DNA from: Gluconacetobacter tumulicola
GTDB taxonomy: Bacteria > Pseudomonadota > Alphaproteobacteria > Acetobacterales > Acetobacteraceae
Direction of reading: 5' to 3'
DNA length: 64,000 nucleotides
NCBI RefSeq assembly: GCF_014174215.1
Contig: NZ_JABEQL010000006.1
Span: 143,171-207,170, forward strand
In this document: one piece after another, positions 30,593-39,175 of the stretch
How positions within the stretch are numbered: position 1 is the stretch's first letter
How the letters are laid out: each line of letters begins with the position of its first letter
Notes under the pieces: model-generated
Databases searched by the model: none
What the model saw: only the letters and a program-made list of their open reading frames with translations
What the model was told of the DNA's origin: nothing
Program-made: the position numbers and the translations under genes

Positions 30593-31053
30593 TGAACGCA
30601 CTTGCTCAGCTGGGGATGGTCTCGGAACTCCCGAGCAATATCCAGATGTCTTCAGCTCCGTCCTCGGTTGACGAGGAGCGGAAGGATTACTTCGTCGAGC
30701 GCGACGGGATGAAGTTTGCGGGAACGCATCTTCTTGTCGATCTCTGGGAGGCTCGGAATCTTGACGATCCGGAGCAGATCGACCGTACGCTGTGCGAAGC
30801 GGCGGTGACGGCCGGGGCGACGATCCTGCACAGCCATTTCCACCATTTCACGCCCAATGGCGGCGTGTCGGGCGTGGTGGTGCTGGCCGAGAGCCACATC
30901 TCGATCCACACGTGGCCGGAGCGGAATTTCGCCGCCGTCGACATCTTCATGTGCGGCGCGTGCGATCCGCACCTGGCGATCCCGGTGATGCAGCGCCTGT
31001 TCCAGGCGGGCCGGGTGGTCGTGGACGAGCAGCGTCGCGGCCGGGTCGGCTGA
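30592..31053 (+). CDS. speH: S-adenosylmethionine decarboxylase proenzyme
   Basis: Pyruvoyl enzyme that makes decarboxylated AdoMet for spermidine synthesis. The 153-residue product has a ~40-residue N-terminal extension before the conserved core (GTHLLVDLWEARNLDD). Self-cleavage is expected between Glu100 and Ser101 in LAESHISIHTWPE. The catalytic Cys is in DIFMCGACDP. The start is ATG 30592; a GTG three bases earlier is the alternative. It pairs functionally with speE downstream, but a palindrome and a terminator lie between them. Confidence 0.95.
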   Translation: MNALAQLGMVSELPSNIQMSSAPSSVDEERKDYFVERDGMKFAGTHLLVDLWEARNLDDPEQIDRTLCEAAVTAGATILHSHFHHFTPNGGVSGVVVLAESHISIHTWPERNFAAVDIFMCGACDPHLAIPVMQRLFQAGRVVVDEQRRGRVG

Positions 31054-31121
31054 TGGCGAGGGTGCCGGCATGGCCCGGCACCTGTCCGTCCTGCGTGGCA
31101 TGATGCCGCGCGAGAATTCCA

Positions 31122-31285
31122 GGAGCCTGACCCAAAATGCGCGCTGGCGGCGATCCGACGCGCGTTTCCTGTGCTTCGGTGCTCACGGCCATCAAGGCCG
31201 CTCCGCTCCGATGCTCGGAAACACACGACGGGCGCGCCCCTTTGGGCCGCTCTCGCTCGCCAGCCCACATTTTGGGTCAGGCTCC
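31122..31285. repeat. Long palindromic element between speH and speE
   Basis: The 18-base arms GGAGCCTGACCCAAAATG (31122-31139) and its exact complement (31268-31285) bound a 164-base segment. Pairing continues inward with mismatches through GCTGGCG/CGCCAGC, and the centre holds CGGCC-ATCAA-GGCCG. The whole can fold into one long cruciform. It resembles a miniature inverted-repeat element or extragenic palindrome. No open frame inside is credible. Confidence 0.75.
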
Positions 31286-31288
31286 AGG

Positions 31289-31312
31289 GGCCGGATTCGT
31301 CCGGCCTTTTTT
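31289..31312 (+). terminator. Intrinsic terminator between speH and speE
   Basis: GGCCGGA-TTCG-TCCGGCC is a perfect 7-base-pair stem with a stable TTCG loop followed by TTTTTT, 35 bases before the speE ATG. It abuts the palindrome's right arm. It either ends the speH message or acts as an attenuator for speE. Confidence 0.9.
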
Positions 31313-31346
31313 ATGTGCCCATTTTCGTGCCGGGGAGACACAGGCA

Positions 31347-32216
31347 ATGACCGACGCATGGATCGGCGAGACACTCTATGACGGCTGGCAGCAGCGTTTC
31401 CGTGTCCGCAAGGAACTGGCCCGTACCAAAAGTGCCTTTCAGGATATCGTCGTTTTCGAAAGCGAGACGCATGGGCGCGTGCTCGTGCTCGATGGCGTGA
31501 TCCAGATCACCGAGGGTGACGAGTTCGTCTATCAGGAAATGCTGACGCATGTGCCGGTGCTGGCCCATGGTGACGCAAAGAGCGTGCTGATTATCGGTGC
31601 CGGCGATGGTGGCGTGCTGCGCCGCGTGCTGCAGCATCGGGGTGTCGAGCGTGCCGTGATGGTCGAGATCGACGGTGCGGTGATCGAACTGTCCAAGCAG
31701 TTCCTGCCGGGCATTGCGGGTGACGCCTGGAACGACCCGCGCGCCGACGTGATCGTGGGTGACGGTATCGATTACGTCGCCAAGGCGGAAAGTGGCTCGG
31801 TCGATGTCATCATCGTCGACAGCACCGATCCGATCGGGGTGGGCGAGGTGCTGTTCACCGATGCGTTCTATGCGCATTGCGCCCGTATCCTGACGCCCAA
31901 CGGCATCATCGTGAACCAGTGCGGCGTGCCGTTCATGCAGGCTGACGAACTGCGTGAGACCAGCCTGCGCCGTGCGCAGTTCTTCCCGCATGTTTCGGCC
32001 TATGTGGCGGCGGTGCCGACCTATGTCGGCGGCTTCATGACGCTCGGCGTGGCGGCAAAGGGGACCAATCCGGCCCTGCATTCGGTCGAGACGATCCGCG
32101 CGCGGGCCGAGCAGGCGGGCATTCTGGGCACCACCGGTTACTGGACGCCGGAGATCCATACGGGCGCCTTTAACCTGCCACCTTACATCGCGAAGCATCT
32201 GCCCGCATCGAAGTAA
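31347..32216 (+). CDS. speE: Polyamine aminopropyltransferase (spermidine synthase)
   Basis: A 289-residue enzyme that transfers aminopropyl from decarboxylated AdoMet to putrescine. The start is at 31347 (MTDAWIGETLYDGWQQRF). Motifs are VLVLDGVIQITEGDEFVYQEM, the AdoMet-fold loop IIGAGDGGVLRRVL, VEIDGAVIELSKQFLP and the catalytic region VDSTDPIGVGEVLF. Length and motifs fit the E. coli SpeE class. The frame stays open upstream across the terminator and palindrome; that extension is rejected. Confidence 0.97.
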   Translation: MTDAWIGETLYDGWQQRFRVRKELARTKSAFQDIVVFESETHGRVLVLDGVIQITEGDEFVYQEMLTHVPVLAHGDAKSVLIIGAGDGGVLRRVLQHRGVERAVMVEIDGAVIELSKQFLPGIAGDAWNDPRADVIVGDGIDYVAKAESGSVDVIIVDSTDPIGVGEVLFTDAFYAHCARILTPNGIIVNQCGVPFMQADELRETSLRRAQFFPHVSAYVAAVPTYVGGFMTLGVAAKGTNPALHSVETIRARAEQAGILGTTGYWTPEIHTGAFNLPPYIAKHLPASK

Positions 32217-32219
32217 TAT

Positions 32220-32430
32220 TAGGGGCCCTGGGGGCATGGCCAGGGTGCTCCCTCCGTTGGCTTTCCATCGGTTGTTCCGGCCGATGGAACCTTGGCCAAC
32301 TCCGCCCTGGACCCGGCAGGGCCTGAGGCCCTGCACCCCAATCATCTGATAACGACTGGGTTTCCAAAGGGCGAATGCCCTTTGGTGGGGTAAGGGCAAC
32401 GCCCTTGGAAACCTCCGGCGCGGAGCAAGC
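32220..32430. repeat. Extragenic hairpin-rich repeat block
   Basis: This gap contains a string of perfect hairpins: CCATCGG/CCGATGG (32265-32287), GCAGGGCC-TGA-GGCCCTGC (32316-32334) and CCAAAGGGC-GAAT-GCCCTTTGG (32364-32385). A longer-range pair is GGTTTCCAAAGGGC with GCCCTTGGAAACC (ending near 32413). The look is that of the family-wide extragenic repeats of acetic acid bacteria, which I recall rather than verify. It may also end speE and the convergent monooxygenase gene. Confidence 0.6.
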
Positions 32431-32447
32431 TCCCGCGCCGGTCGTAT

Positions 32448-32753
32448 TCAGGCGCGGTGCGTCGCCAGAAAACGCACCGCGACCGTCTGGATGCCCAGGT
32501 CGCGGACTGCGCCCTCGAAGACCTTGTAATGTGGGGTCGTCAGGTGGGTGTCGAACGCCGCGCGGTCGGTATAGACTTCGTGCAGGATGACGGTATGCGG
32601 CTCGCCGTCGGGCAGCAGGACGTCGAAGGCGTGGCATCCGGCTTCATCCGCCACCGAGCGTTCGGCGTCATACGCGCAGAATTCCAGAAATTTCGTGCGA
32701 TTCTCGTCGGTTGTCGTGAATTCCGCGATGATGGTCAGTGGTGTGGCGTCCAT
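32448..32753 (-). CDS. Antibiotic biosynthesis monooxygenase (ABM/YgiN-like) domain protein
   Basis: A 101-residue single-domain protein of the dimeric ferredoxin-like ABM fold: MDATPLTIIAEFTTTDENRTKFLEF, then DEAGCHAFDVLLPDGEPHTVILHEVYTDRAAFDTHL and a final beta strand. Relatives are cofactor-free quinol monooxygenases or ligand-binding proteins. The substrate cannot be inferred. It stands alone between the speE repeat block and the divergent gcv riboswitch. Confidence 0.82.
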   Translation of the reverse strand: MDATPLTIIAEFTTTDENRTKFLEFCAYDAERSVADEAGCHAFDVLLPDGEPHTVILHEVYTDRAAFDTHLTTPHYKVFEGAVRDLGIQTVAVRFLATHRA

Positions 32754-32881
32754 GGGGGGCGCCTCCTTGTCATATTCTGTCCGGTCGCCAAGGGTAGGGG
32801 GCGGAGGGCTGTCGATCCAGCCCCGATGGCGGTGCGGGGATGATTGACTTGATTGCGGAACATATGCGAAGCATCGGGTGC

Positions 32882-33035
32882 TGACGCGGGAGAGACTGGC
32901 GAGAGCCGGCGCCGAAGGAGCAACCGCCCCGGAAACTCTCAGGCCAAAGGACCGCCCGGCTTCGACTTCTGGAGAGAGGCGCCTCGAGCGTCCGCCGACG
33001 GGATAGCGATCTCAGGCAAACCGACAGAAGGGGCA
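32882..33035 (+). ncRNA. Tandem glycine riboswitch
   Basis: Two successive glycine aptamers precede gcvT. Aptamer 1 (about 32886-32960) shows GGGAGAG, the GCCGAAGGAGCAA core and the CTCTCAGGC-AAAGGACC block. Aptamer 2 (about 32966-33034) shows GGAGAG, CGCCGACGGGATA and ATCTCAGGCAAACCGACAGAAG, closed by CTTCTG/CAGAAG. The two-aptamer layout with a short linker is classical. It should turn on the glycine-cleavage operon when glycine is high. Confidence 0.93.
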
Positions 33036-33107
33036 TTCGGATCCGGTTGTGGATTCAGGAGGCTCTGTTCATGTCACGTTGGCCGTTTCCCCTTGTTTTC
33101 TCTTCTT

Positions 33108-33146
33108 CCGCCCTCATGCATGGCGCCGCCGGCGTCCGGAGGGCGG
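33108..33146 (+). promoter_or_regulatory. Helix that can sequester the gcvT ribosome-binding site
   Basis: CCGCCCTC (33108-33115) is fully complementary to GAGGGCGG (33139-33146), which contains most of the gcvT Shine-Dalgarno (GGAGG) and ends one base before the ATG at 33148. No U-tract follows. This suggests the riboswitch acts on translation initiation. Confidence 0.6.
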
Positions 33147-33147
33147 C

Positions 33148-34281
33148 ATGAGCGATTCGCTGCAGCGCACGCCGCTCTATGACCTGCATCTGTCGCTGGG
33201 CGGGCGCATGGTCCCGTTCGCGGGCTATGAGATGCCGGTCCAGTATCGGGCCGGCGTGATGGCCGAGCACCAGCACACGCGCGATGCCGCCGGCCTGTTC
33301 GACGTCTCCCATATGGGGCAGGCGCATCTGCGTGCGCGCTCGGGCCGGGTCGAGGATGCGGCCCTGGCGCTGGAGCGGCTGGTGCCGGCCGATATCCTGT
33401 CGCTGAAGACGGGGCGCCAGCGTTATACGCAACTGACCGACGGCAAGGGCGGCATCCTGGACGATCTGATGGTCTCGCGGCTGGGCGATACGCTGATCCT
33501 GGTGGTCAATGCGGCCTGCAAGGACGCGGATCTGGCGCATATCGCCGCCGCCCTGGGCGAGGATTGTATTGTCGAGCCGCTGCCGGACCGCGCGCTGATC
33601 GCGGTGCAGGGGCCGCAGGCCGGGGCCGTGCTGGCCCGCCTGGCGCCGTCTTCGGCCGACATGCGCTTTATGGATGTGGCGGAGTTCGAGGTGGCGGGCG
33701 TGCCCTGCGTGGCCTCGCGTTCCGGCTATACCGGCGAGGATGGGTTCGAACTCGGCATGGCGGCCGATGGCGCGGTGCGGGTGGCCGAGGCGCTGCTGGC
33801 CGAGCCTGAGGTGGCGCCGGCGGGGCTGGGCGCGCGCGACAGCCTGCGCCTGGAAGCCGGGCTGTGCCTGTATGGATCGGATATCGACCGTGAGACGACG
33901 CCGGTCGAGGGTGCGCTGGAATGGTCGATCCAGAAAAGCCGCCGCACCGGCGGGGCGCGGGTGGGGGGCTTCCCTGGCGCCGACATCATCCTGGAGCAGA
34001 TCGAGGGTGGTGTGAGCCGCCGCCGTGTCGGCATTGCGGTCGAGGGCCGCGCGCCGGTGCGTGGCGGGGCGCGCCTGTTCGCCGATGATGCGGGCACGAA
34101 GCCGGTCGGGCATGTGACCTCCGGCGCGTTCGGCCCGACCTTCGGTGGGCCGGTGGCCATGGGCTATGTCGAGACCGCATTCGCGGCGACGGGCACGCCT
34201 TTGTTCGCCGAACTGCGGGGGCGCTACCTGCCGGCCACCGTGGCGGCGCTGCCGTTCGTGGCGCCCGGTTTCAAACGCTGA
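33148..34281 (+). CDS. gcvT: Aminomethyltransferase (glycine cleavage T protein)
   Basis: T protein transfers the methylene group from the lipoyl arm of H protein to tetrahydrofolate and releases ammonia. The 377-residue product starts at ATG 33148 after GGAGGG. Landmarks are MVPFAGYEMPVQYRAGVMAEH, GLFDVSHMGQ, RSGYTGEDGFEL and ARDSLRLEAGLCLYG with the folate-site Asp in the final third. The coding end is FKR-stop, and that 14-base end is copied in tandem downstream. First gene of gcvTHP. Confidence 0.97.
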   Translation: MSDSLQRTPLYDLHLSLGGRMVPFAGYEMPVQYRAGVMAEHQHTRDAAGLFDVSHMGQAHLRARSGRVEDAALALERLVPADILSLKTGRQRYTQLTDGKGGILDDLMVSRLGDTLILVVNAACKDADLAHIAAALGEDCIVEPLPDRALIAVQGPQAGAVLARLAPSSADMRFMDVAEFEVAGVPCVASRSGYTGEDGFELGMAADGAVRVAEALLAEPEVAPAGLGARDSLRLEAGLCLYGSDIDRETTPVEGALEWSIQKSRRTGGARVGGFPGADIILEQIEGGVSRRRVGIAVEGRAPVRGGARLFADDAGTKPVGHVTSGAFGPTFGGPVAMGYVETAFAATGTPLFAELRGRYLPATVAALPFVAPGFKR

Positions 34282-34353
34282 GCCTCAAACGCTGAGCTTC
34301 AAACGCTGAGCTTCAAACGCTGAACTTCGAACGTTGAATTTCACACGCTGACC
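34270..34353 (+). repeat. Six tandem 14-base repeats at the gcvT 3' end
   Basis: The unit TTCAAACGCTGAGC repeats six times without gaps. Units 1-4 have at most one change each (CTC in unit 2, GAAC in unit 4); units 5 and 6 are diverged (TTCGAACGTTGAAT, TTCACACGCTGACC). Unit 1 is the coding end of gcvT (Phe-Lys-Arg-stop) plus two bases. The array fills most of the gap before gcvH. Confidence 0.95.
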
Positions 34354-34373
34354 TGTTGGGTGGAGAACGGAAC

Positions 34374-34739
34374 ATGACTGTTTATTACACGAAGGAACAT
34401 GAGTGGCTGCGCGTCGAGGGGGATGTCGCGGTCGTCGGCATCACCGCCCATGCCGCCGAGGAGCTGGGCGAGCTGGTCTTCGTCGAGGCGAAGGACGAGG
34501 GTACCGAGGTTGCGCAGGGTGACAGCGCCGCCGTGGTGGAATCGGTCAAGGCCGCGTCGGACATCTATGCTCCCGTTTCGGGCACCGTCGTCGGCTTCAA
34601 TGCCGCGCTGTCGGACGATCCGTCGCTGGTCAACCGCGATCCGGAAGCCGAGGGCTGGATCCTGAAGCTGCGCGTTGCCGATGCCGGGCAGCTTGCCGGG
34701 CTGCTGGATGCCGACGCCTACGCCGCCCAGATCGCCTGA
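34374..34739 (+). CDS. gcvH: Glycine cleavage system H protein
   Basis: Lipoyl carrier that shuttles the aminomethyl group between P, T and L proteins. The 121-residue product starts at 34374 ([17 protein letters not shown]) after GGAGAACGGA. Lipoyl attachment is expected on Lys59 in [17 protein letters not shown], and the conserved [16 protein letters not shown] follows. Length is slightly below the E. coli protein. The tandem repeat separates it from gcvT. Confidence 0.97.
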   Translation: MTVYYTKEHEWLRVEGDVAVVGITAHAAEELGELVFVEAKDEGTEVAQGDSAAVVESVKAASDIYAPVSGTVVGFNAALSDDPSLVNRDPEAEGWILKLRVADAGQLAGLLDADAYAAQIA

Positions 34740-34857
34740 AAAATCGGTCTGCCGGCGCGTTGACGCGTTTCTTCCGCGCGGCGCGCGCGCTCGGCGGACC
34801 GGTTCCCAAAACAGACTCTCAACGCCGTTCCTGTTCCTGTCGCGGAGAATATTGATC

Positions 34858-37740
34858 GTGACCTCCACTCCTCTCTGGCAGGGCACGCAGCCCGCCGCCG
34901 ATGCCTTCTGTGCCCGCCATGTGGGGCCGGGGGCGCGGGATGTCGCCGCCATGCTGGAGGTGGTGGGCGCGGGCTCGCTGGACGAGCTGATGGAACAGAC
35001 GGTGCCGGCCTCCATCCGCCTGCGCGGCGAGATGGGGCTGGGGGCGGGCCTGTCCGAACCCGAGGCTCTGGCGCGCCTGCGCACGATTGGCGGCCGCAAC
35101 AAGGTGATGGTCTCGCTGATCGGGCAGGGCTATTACGGCACGGTGCTGCCCGGCGTCATTCAGCGCAACGTGCTGGAAAACCCGGCCTGGTATACGGCTT
35201 ACACCCCCTATCAGCCCGAGATCAGCCAGGGCCGGCTGGAGGCGCTGCTGAACTTCCAGACCATGGTCCGCGACCTGACCGGGCTGGATGTCGCCAATGC
35301 CTCGCTGCTGGACGAGGCGACGGCGGCGGCCGAGGCGATGGCCCTGGCGCGCCGGGTGGCGAAGTCGAAGGCCGACGGGTTCTTCGTCGATGCGGATTGT
35401 CATCCGCAGACGCTGGCGGTGCTGCGCACGCGCGCCGAGCCGATGGGCTGGCGGATCGTGGTCGGCGATCCCGAGCGTGACCTGGACCCGGCTGCGGTCT
35501 TCGGCGCGCTGTTCCAGTATCCCGGTTCGTCGGGCCGGGTGCGCGATCCGCGTGCGTGGATCGAGACGCTGCATGGCGCGCATGCCGTGGTGGCGATGGC
35601 CGCCGACCCGCTGGCGCTGACGGTGCTGGAATCGCCAGGGGCGCTGGGGGCCGACATCGCGGTGGGTTCGATGCAGCGCTACGGCATGCCGATGGGCGCC
35701 GGCGGCCCGCATGCGGCCTACATGGCCGTGCGCGATGCCTACAAGCGCAACATGCCCGGCCGCCTGGTCGGGGTTTCGGTCGACAGCCGGGGCGAGCCCG
35801 CCTATCGCCTGGCGTTGCAGACGCGCGAGCAGCATATCCGGCGCGAAAAGGCGACCTCGAACATCTGCACCGCGCAGGTGCTGCCGGCGGTCATTTCCGC
35901 GATGTATGCCGTCTATCACGGCCCCGAGGGGCTGACGGCGATCGCGCGCCGGGTGCATCGCCTGACGGCGATCCTGGCCGAAGGGCTGCGCGCGCTGTCG
36001 GTGCGGGTGGAGACGGATGCGTTCTTCGACACCGTCACCGTTGCGGCCGGCGGCATGTCCGTCCTGATCCGTGCCCGTGCCGAGGATGCCGGCATGAACC
36101 TGCGCGCGATCGATGAGGATCGTGTCGGGATCAGCCTGGACGAGACGACGACGCCGGAGATCGTGCGCGCCGTGTGGCGCTGCTTCTGCCCCGACGCGCA
36201 GCGTCTGGCGGCGATGGAGCAGGCTCTGTCGGTGCCGGACAGCCTGCTGCCGCAGAGCCTGCTGCGGCAGGGCGGTTTCATGACCCATCCGGTCTTCCAC
36301 GCCCATCGGTCCGAGACCGACATGCTGCGTTATCTGCGCCGCCTGTCGGACCGCGACCTGGCGCTGGACCGCACGATGATCCCGCTGGGATCGTGCACCA
36401 TGAAGCTGAACGCGACGGTCGAGATGATGCCGGTTACCTGGCCGGAATTCTGCGACATCCATCCGTTTGCGCCGGAAGTGCAGCAGCAGGGCTATGCCGA
36501 GCTGTTCCGCGACCTGGAGCGGATGCTGAAGGCGGTCAGCGGCTATGACGCAGTGTCGCTGCAGCCCAATTCCGGGGCGCAGGGGGAATATGCCGGGCTG
36601 CTGGCCATTCGCGCCTATCATCGTTCGCGGGGCGATGAAGGGCGCGATGTGTGCCTGATCCCGGCCTCGGCCCACGGTACCAACCCGGCTTCGGCCCAGA
36701 TGGCGGGCATGCGGGTGGTGGTCGTGGCCTGCGACGACCAGGGCAACGTGGATATCGAGGACCTGAAGGCGAAGATCGCCCAGAATGCCGGCCGTCTGGC
36801 GGCGATCATGATCACCTATCCCTCGACCCATGGCGTGTTCGAGGAATCGGTGGTCGAGATCTGCGATCTGGTGCATGCGGCGGGTGGCCAGGTCTATCTG
36901 GACGGCGCGAACATGAATGCGCAGGTCGGGCTGTCGCGCCCCGGCGCCTATGGCGCCGATGTCAGCCATTTCAACCTGCACAAGACCTTCTGCATTCCGC
37001 ATGGCGGCGGTGGGCCGGGCATGGGGCCGATCGGGGTGGGGGCGCATCTGGCGCCGTTCCTGCCCGGCGTGCCGCAGGAAGGCGGGGTGAACGCGGTTTC
37101 GGCCGCGCCGTTCGGCTCGGCGGCGGTACTGCCGATTTCCTGGACCTATATGATGCTGATGGGCGATGCGGGCCTGCGCCGGGCCACCGAGGTCGCGATC
37201 CTGAATTCCAACTATATCGCGGCCCGTCTGTCCGGCCATTATCCGGTACTGTATCGCGGGACCAACGGCCGGGTGGCGCATGAATGCATCGTCGACCTGC
37301 GCCCGATCCGCGATACGGTGGGGGTGACGGTGGACGATATCGCCAAGCGCCTGATCGACCATGGATTCCACGCACCGACGGTCAGCTTCCCCGTGGCCGG
37401 GACCTTCATGATCGAACCCACCGAGTCCGAGGGGCGGGTGGAGCTCGACCGGTTCTGCGATGCGATGATCGCGATCCGCGACGAGATCCGCGAGATCGAG
37501 CAGGGCCGCATCACGGCCGAGCAGAGCCCGCTGCGCCATGCGCCGCATACCGTGCGGGACCTGACCGACCCTGACTGGGATCGGGCCTATGACCGGCGCC
37601 TGGGCTGCCTGCCGGGCGACGTGGTGCCGGAGTCCAAATACTGGTCGCCGGTCAACCGGCTGGACAATGCTTATGGCGACCGCAACCTGGTCTGCTCCTG
37701 TCCCGATATCTCGGTCTATGCCGAGGAGGGCGCGGCCTGA
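34858..37740 (+). CDS. gcvP: Glycine dehydrogenase (decarboxylating), P protein
   Basis: PLP enzyme that decarboxylates glycine and loads the aminomethyl group on H protein. It is the single-chain form (about 960 residues), not the split GcvPA/GcvPB form. The N-terminal half carries [13 protein letters not shown] and [20 protein letters not shown]. The C-terminal half holds the PLP lysine, Lys709, in [19 protein letters not shown]. The start is GTG 34858 or TTG 34852; GGAG at 34844 fits either. There is no lpd gene here, so the L protein must come from elsewhere. Confidence 0.97.
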   Translation: MTSTPLWQGTQPAADAFCARHVGPGARDVAAMLEVVGAGSLDELMEQTVPASIRLRGEMGLGAGLSEPEALARLRTIGGRNKVMVSLIGQGYYGTVLPGVIQRNVLENPAWYTAYTPYQPEISQGRLEALLNFQTMVRDLTGLDVANASLLDEATAAAEAMALARRVAKSKADGFFVDADCHPQTLAVLRTRAEPMGWRIVVGDPERDLDPAAVFGALFQYPGSSGRVRDPRAWIETLHGAHAVVAMAADPLALTVLESPGALGADIAVGSMQRYGMPMGAGGPHAAYMAVRDAYKRNMPGRLVGVSVDSRGEPAYRLALQTREQHIRREKATSNICTAQVLPAVISAMYAVYHGPEGLTAIARRVHRLTAILAEGLRALSVRVETDAFFDTVTVAAGGMSVLIRARAEDAGMNLRAIDEDRVGISLDETTTPEIVRAVWRCFCPDAQRLAAMEQALSVPDSLLPQSLLRQGGFMTHPVFHAHRSETDMLRYLRRLSDRDLALDRTMIPLGSCTMKLNATVEMMPVTWPEFCDIHPFAPEVQQQGYAELFRDLERMLKAVSGYDAVSLQPNSGAQGEYAGLLAIRAYHRSRGDEGRDVCLIPASAHGTNPASAQMAGMRVVVVACDDQGNVDIEDLKAKIAQNAGRLAAIMITYPSTHGVFEESVVEICDLVHAAGGQVYLDGANMNAQVGLSRPGAYGADVSHFNLHKTFCIPHGGGGPGMGPIGVGAHLAPFLPGVPQEGGVNAVSAAPFGSAAVLPISWTYMMLMGDAGLRRATEVAILNSNYIAARLSGHYPVLYRGTNGRVAHECIVDLRPIRDTVGVTVDDIAKRLIDHGFHAPTVSFPVAGTFMIEPTESEGRVELDRFCDAMIAIRDEIREIEQGRITAEQSPLRHAPHTVRDLTDPDWDRAYDRRLGCLPGDVVPESKYWSPVNRLDNAYGDRNLVCSCPDISVYAEEGAA

Positions 37741-37965
37741 CCTGACACGGCGTATCGTCCTCCAGGCGTGTCATGCGTGTGGCGCCGGGCTCGGCCCGGT
37801 CGCCGTGCGGCAGGCGCTGGGGACGACACGTCCTGTTTCAAGAGATTGCGACTGGCCGCGAATCGTCCTTGGGGCCGGGCCCGGCAGGGCGCATGGTGAT
37901 GGTGCACCGGACGAACCCGTCGCGACGTGCGACAAAGAAGAAGGGATGGTCCGGGGGAGGCGCAC

Positions 37966-38160
37966 ATGTTCCATCCCGGTGTGGCGGGGCCGAAACGGTC
38001 CCTTGCGAATGATTCCTGGTACACGATTGCCCTGCTCCACGACGATCCGTCGTGGATTGACGCGCGTGACCGGCTGATGGTCGGGCTGATCTGCTGCGGT
38101 CTGCTCGGCGCATTCCTCGTCGATATGGGGGTCCTGTATTTCTCGATGCTCAGGCCCTGA
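37966..38160 (+). CDS. Hypothetical small membrane protein
   Basis: A 64-residue frame starting ATG 37966 with GGGGGAGG nine bases upstream. The N-terminal half is soluble (KRSLANDSWYTIALLHDDPSWIDARDR). The C-terminal half is one membrane helix (LMVGLICCGLLGAFLVDMGVLYF) with a short tail. I do not recognise a family. It follows gcvP after 225 bases of apparently empty sequence and is convergent with the next gene. Confidence 0.5.
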   Translation: MFHPGVAGPKRSLANDSWYTIALLHDDPSWIDARDRLMVGLICCGLLGAFLVDMGVLYFSMLRP

Positions 38161-38202
38161 GTGTCTGCCCGGACATGCCGGGCAGGCGGACCTGGGCTGT
38201 CA

Positions 38203-38469
38203 TCAGCCTGGAGGCAGGTCCTTCAGGCGGTGGGCGGCCTGTTCGATCGAGCGGATGATCTGTTCGGCCAGTTCGCGCACCTTCGGGTCCGCATGCAGGC
38301 TCAGACGGTCGGCGGACAGCAGGGCCGGCGACAGCAGGCCGCGTATGTCATGCAGAACCTTGGAGCGCGACCCGGAAGCGGGGAGCGAATCGGAGGGTGC
38401 GCCCGCAGGCGCGCCGGTGGGGGATGAATCGGGACGATCGTCGTCCGAAATCGGGTCGGGCCCTTGCAT
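38203..38469 (-). CDS. Small protein with HisKA-like (DHp) helix
   Basis: An 88-residue protein. The first ~35 residues are Pro/Ser/Asp-rich and probably disordered. Residues ~36-85 are helical and start SKVLHDIRGLLSPALLSADRL, like the H-box of histidine-kinase dimerisation domains (H-D/E-L/I-R-x-x-L/P-x). A second helix follows (KVRELAEQIIRSIEQAAHRLKDL). No ATPase domain is present. It could be a stand-alone phosphotransfer or dimerisation module, but this is inference. It is divergent from rpmH. Confidence 0.6.
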   Translation of the reverse strand: MQGPDPISDDDRPDSSPTGAPAGAPSDSLPASGSRSKVLHDIRGLLSPALLSADRLSLHADPKVRELAEQIIRSIEQAAHRLKDLPPG

Positions 38470-38489
38470 GGAGGCTCTTCTCTTGCACG

Positions 38490-38518
38490 TTGACGCGCGG
38501 GGAAACGGGAAGTATAAG
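38490..38518 (+). promoter_or_regulatory. Sigma-70-type promoter for rpmH-rnpA operon
   Basis: TTGACG at 38490-38495, a 17-base spacer, then TATAAG at 38513-38518, about 94 bases before the rpmH start. Five of six bases match in each box, which makes it the clearest promoter in the window. Confidence 0.75.
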
Positions 38519-38611
38519 GCGCGCCTCAGGTCAGGCGGCCTTCGGGCTGCTCCGGCGCGTCGTGGGATTTAGCCGCGCCGCGTTTATTAATGTCAATCGG
38601 GGAGTCGCGTC

Positions 38612-38746
38612 GTGAAGCGCACGTATCAACCGTCCAAGCTGGTCCGCAAGCGCCGTCACGGCTTCCGCGCCCGTATGGAAACTGTCGGCGGTCGCCGGGT
38701 GATCGCCAACCGTCGCGCCAAGGGCCGCAAGCGCCTTTCGGCCTGA
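38612..38746 (+). CDS. rpmH: 50S ribosomal protein L34
   Basis: A 44-residue, strongly basic ribosomal protein with the diagnostic start [17 protein letters not shown] and end [12 protein letters not shown]. It begins with GTG at 38612 after GGGGAG. A sigma-70 promoter is upstream, and rnpA follows after 78 bases, the near-universal rpmH-rnpA-yidD-yidC order. No dnaA is adjacent. Confidence 0.97.
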   Translation: MKRTYQPSKLVRKRRHGFRARMETVGGRRVIANRRAKGRKRLSA

Positions 38747-38824
38747 TCTATCAGGTCTTGTCGCGTTCCGGGCCCCGATCATCGGGATCCGGGTCCGGAT
38801 ATCGCGCATAGGGGGCTGCGAAGA

Positions 38825-39175
38825 GTGGCCGACCGTTCCGTCCGTCTCAAGAAGCGTGCCGAATTCCTCCGGGTTGCATCCAAGGGGCGCAAGGTGCCGT
38901 CTCCTGGGCTGGTGCTTCAGGCATTGGGCCGTGACGATGCCGACCCGGCGAGGGTCGGGTTTACCGTAACGAAAAAAGTCGGCAACGCCGTCATTCGCAA
39001 TCGCACTCGCCGCCGTCTGCGCGAGGCCGTGCGGGTGGTGACGCGCGAGCAGGGGCTGGCGGGGGTCGATCTGGTCGTGATCGGCCGGGGCGGGACGCGG
39101 GGCCGTGAATTCGCGGCCCTGGTCGAGGATCTGCGCCGGGCCTTGCGCAAGGCCGGCGTCCGGGGGGCGGAATGA
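38825..39175 (+). CDS. rnpA: Ribonuclease P protein component
   Basis: A 116-residue basic protein that supports the RNase P ribozyme in tRNA 5' maturation. It starts with [48 protein letters not shown] (the RNR motif helix) and [16 protein letters not shown] match the family. It overlaps yidD by four bases (ATGA). Confidence 0.96.
   Translation: MADRSVRLKKRAEFLRVASKGRKVPSPGLVLQALGRDDADPARVGFTVTKKVGNAVIRNRTRRRLREAVRVVTREQGLAGVDLVVIGRGGTRGREFAALVEDLRRALRKAGVRGAE

Noticed and set aside
31137..31346. Upstream extension of the speE frame
   Set aside because: It runs across the palindrome and an intrinsic terminator; the SpeE family start fits ATG 31347.
32217..32447. Possible short coding frames in the repeat block after speE
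   Set aside because: Translations are the low-complexity products of extragenic hairpins; no ribosome-binding site fits.
32853..33182. 109-codon plus-strand frame over the riboswitch
   Set aside because: It coincides with the glycine riboswitch and the gcvT leader; conserved RNA elements explain the sequence.
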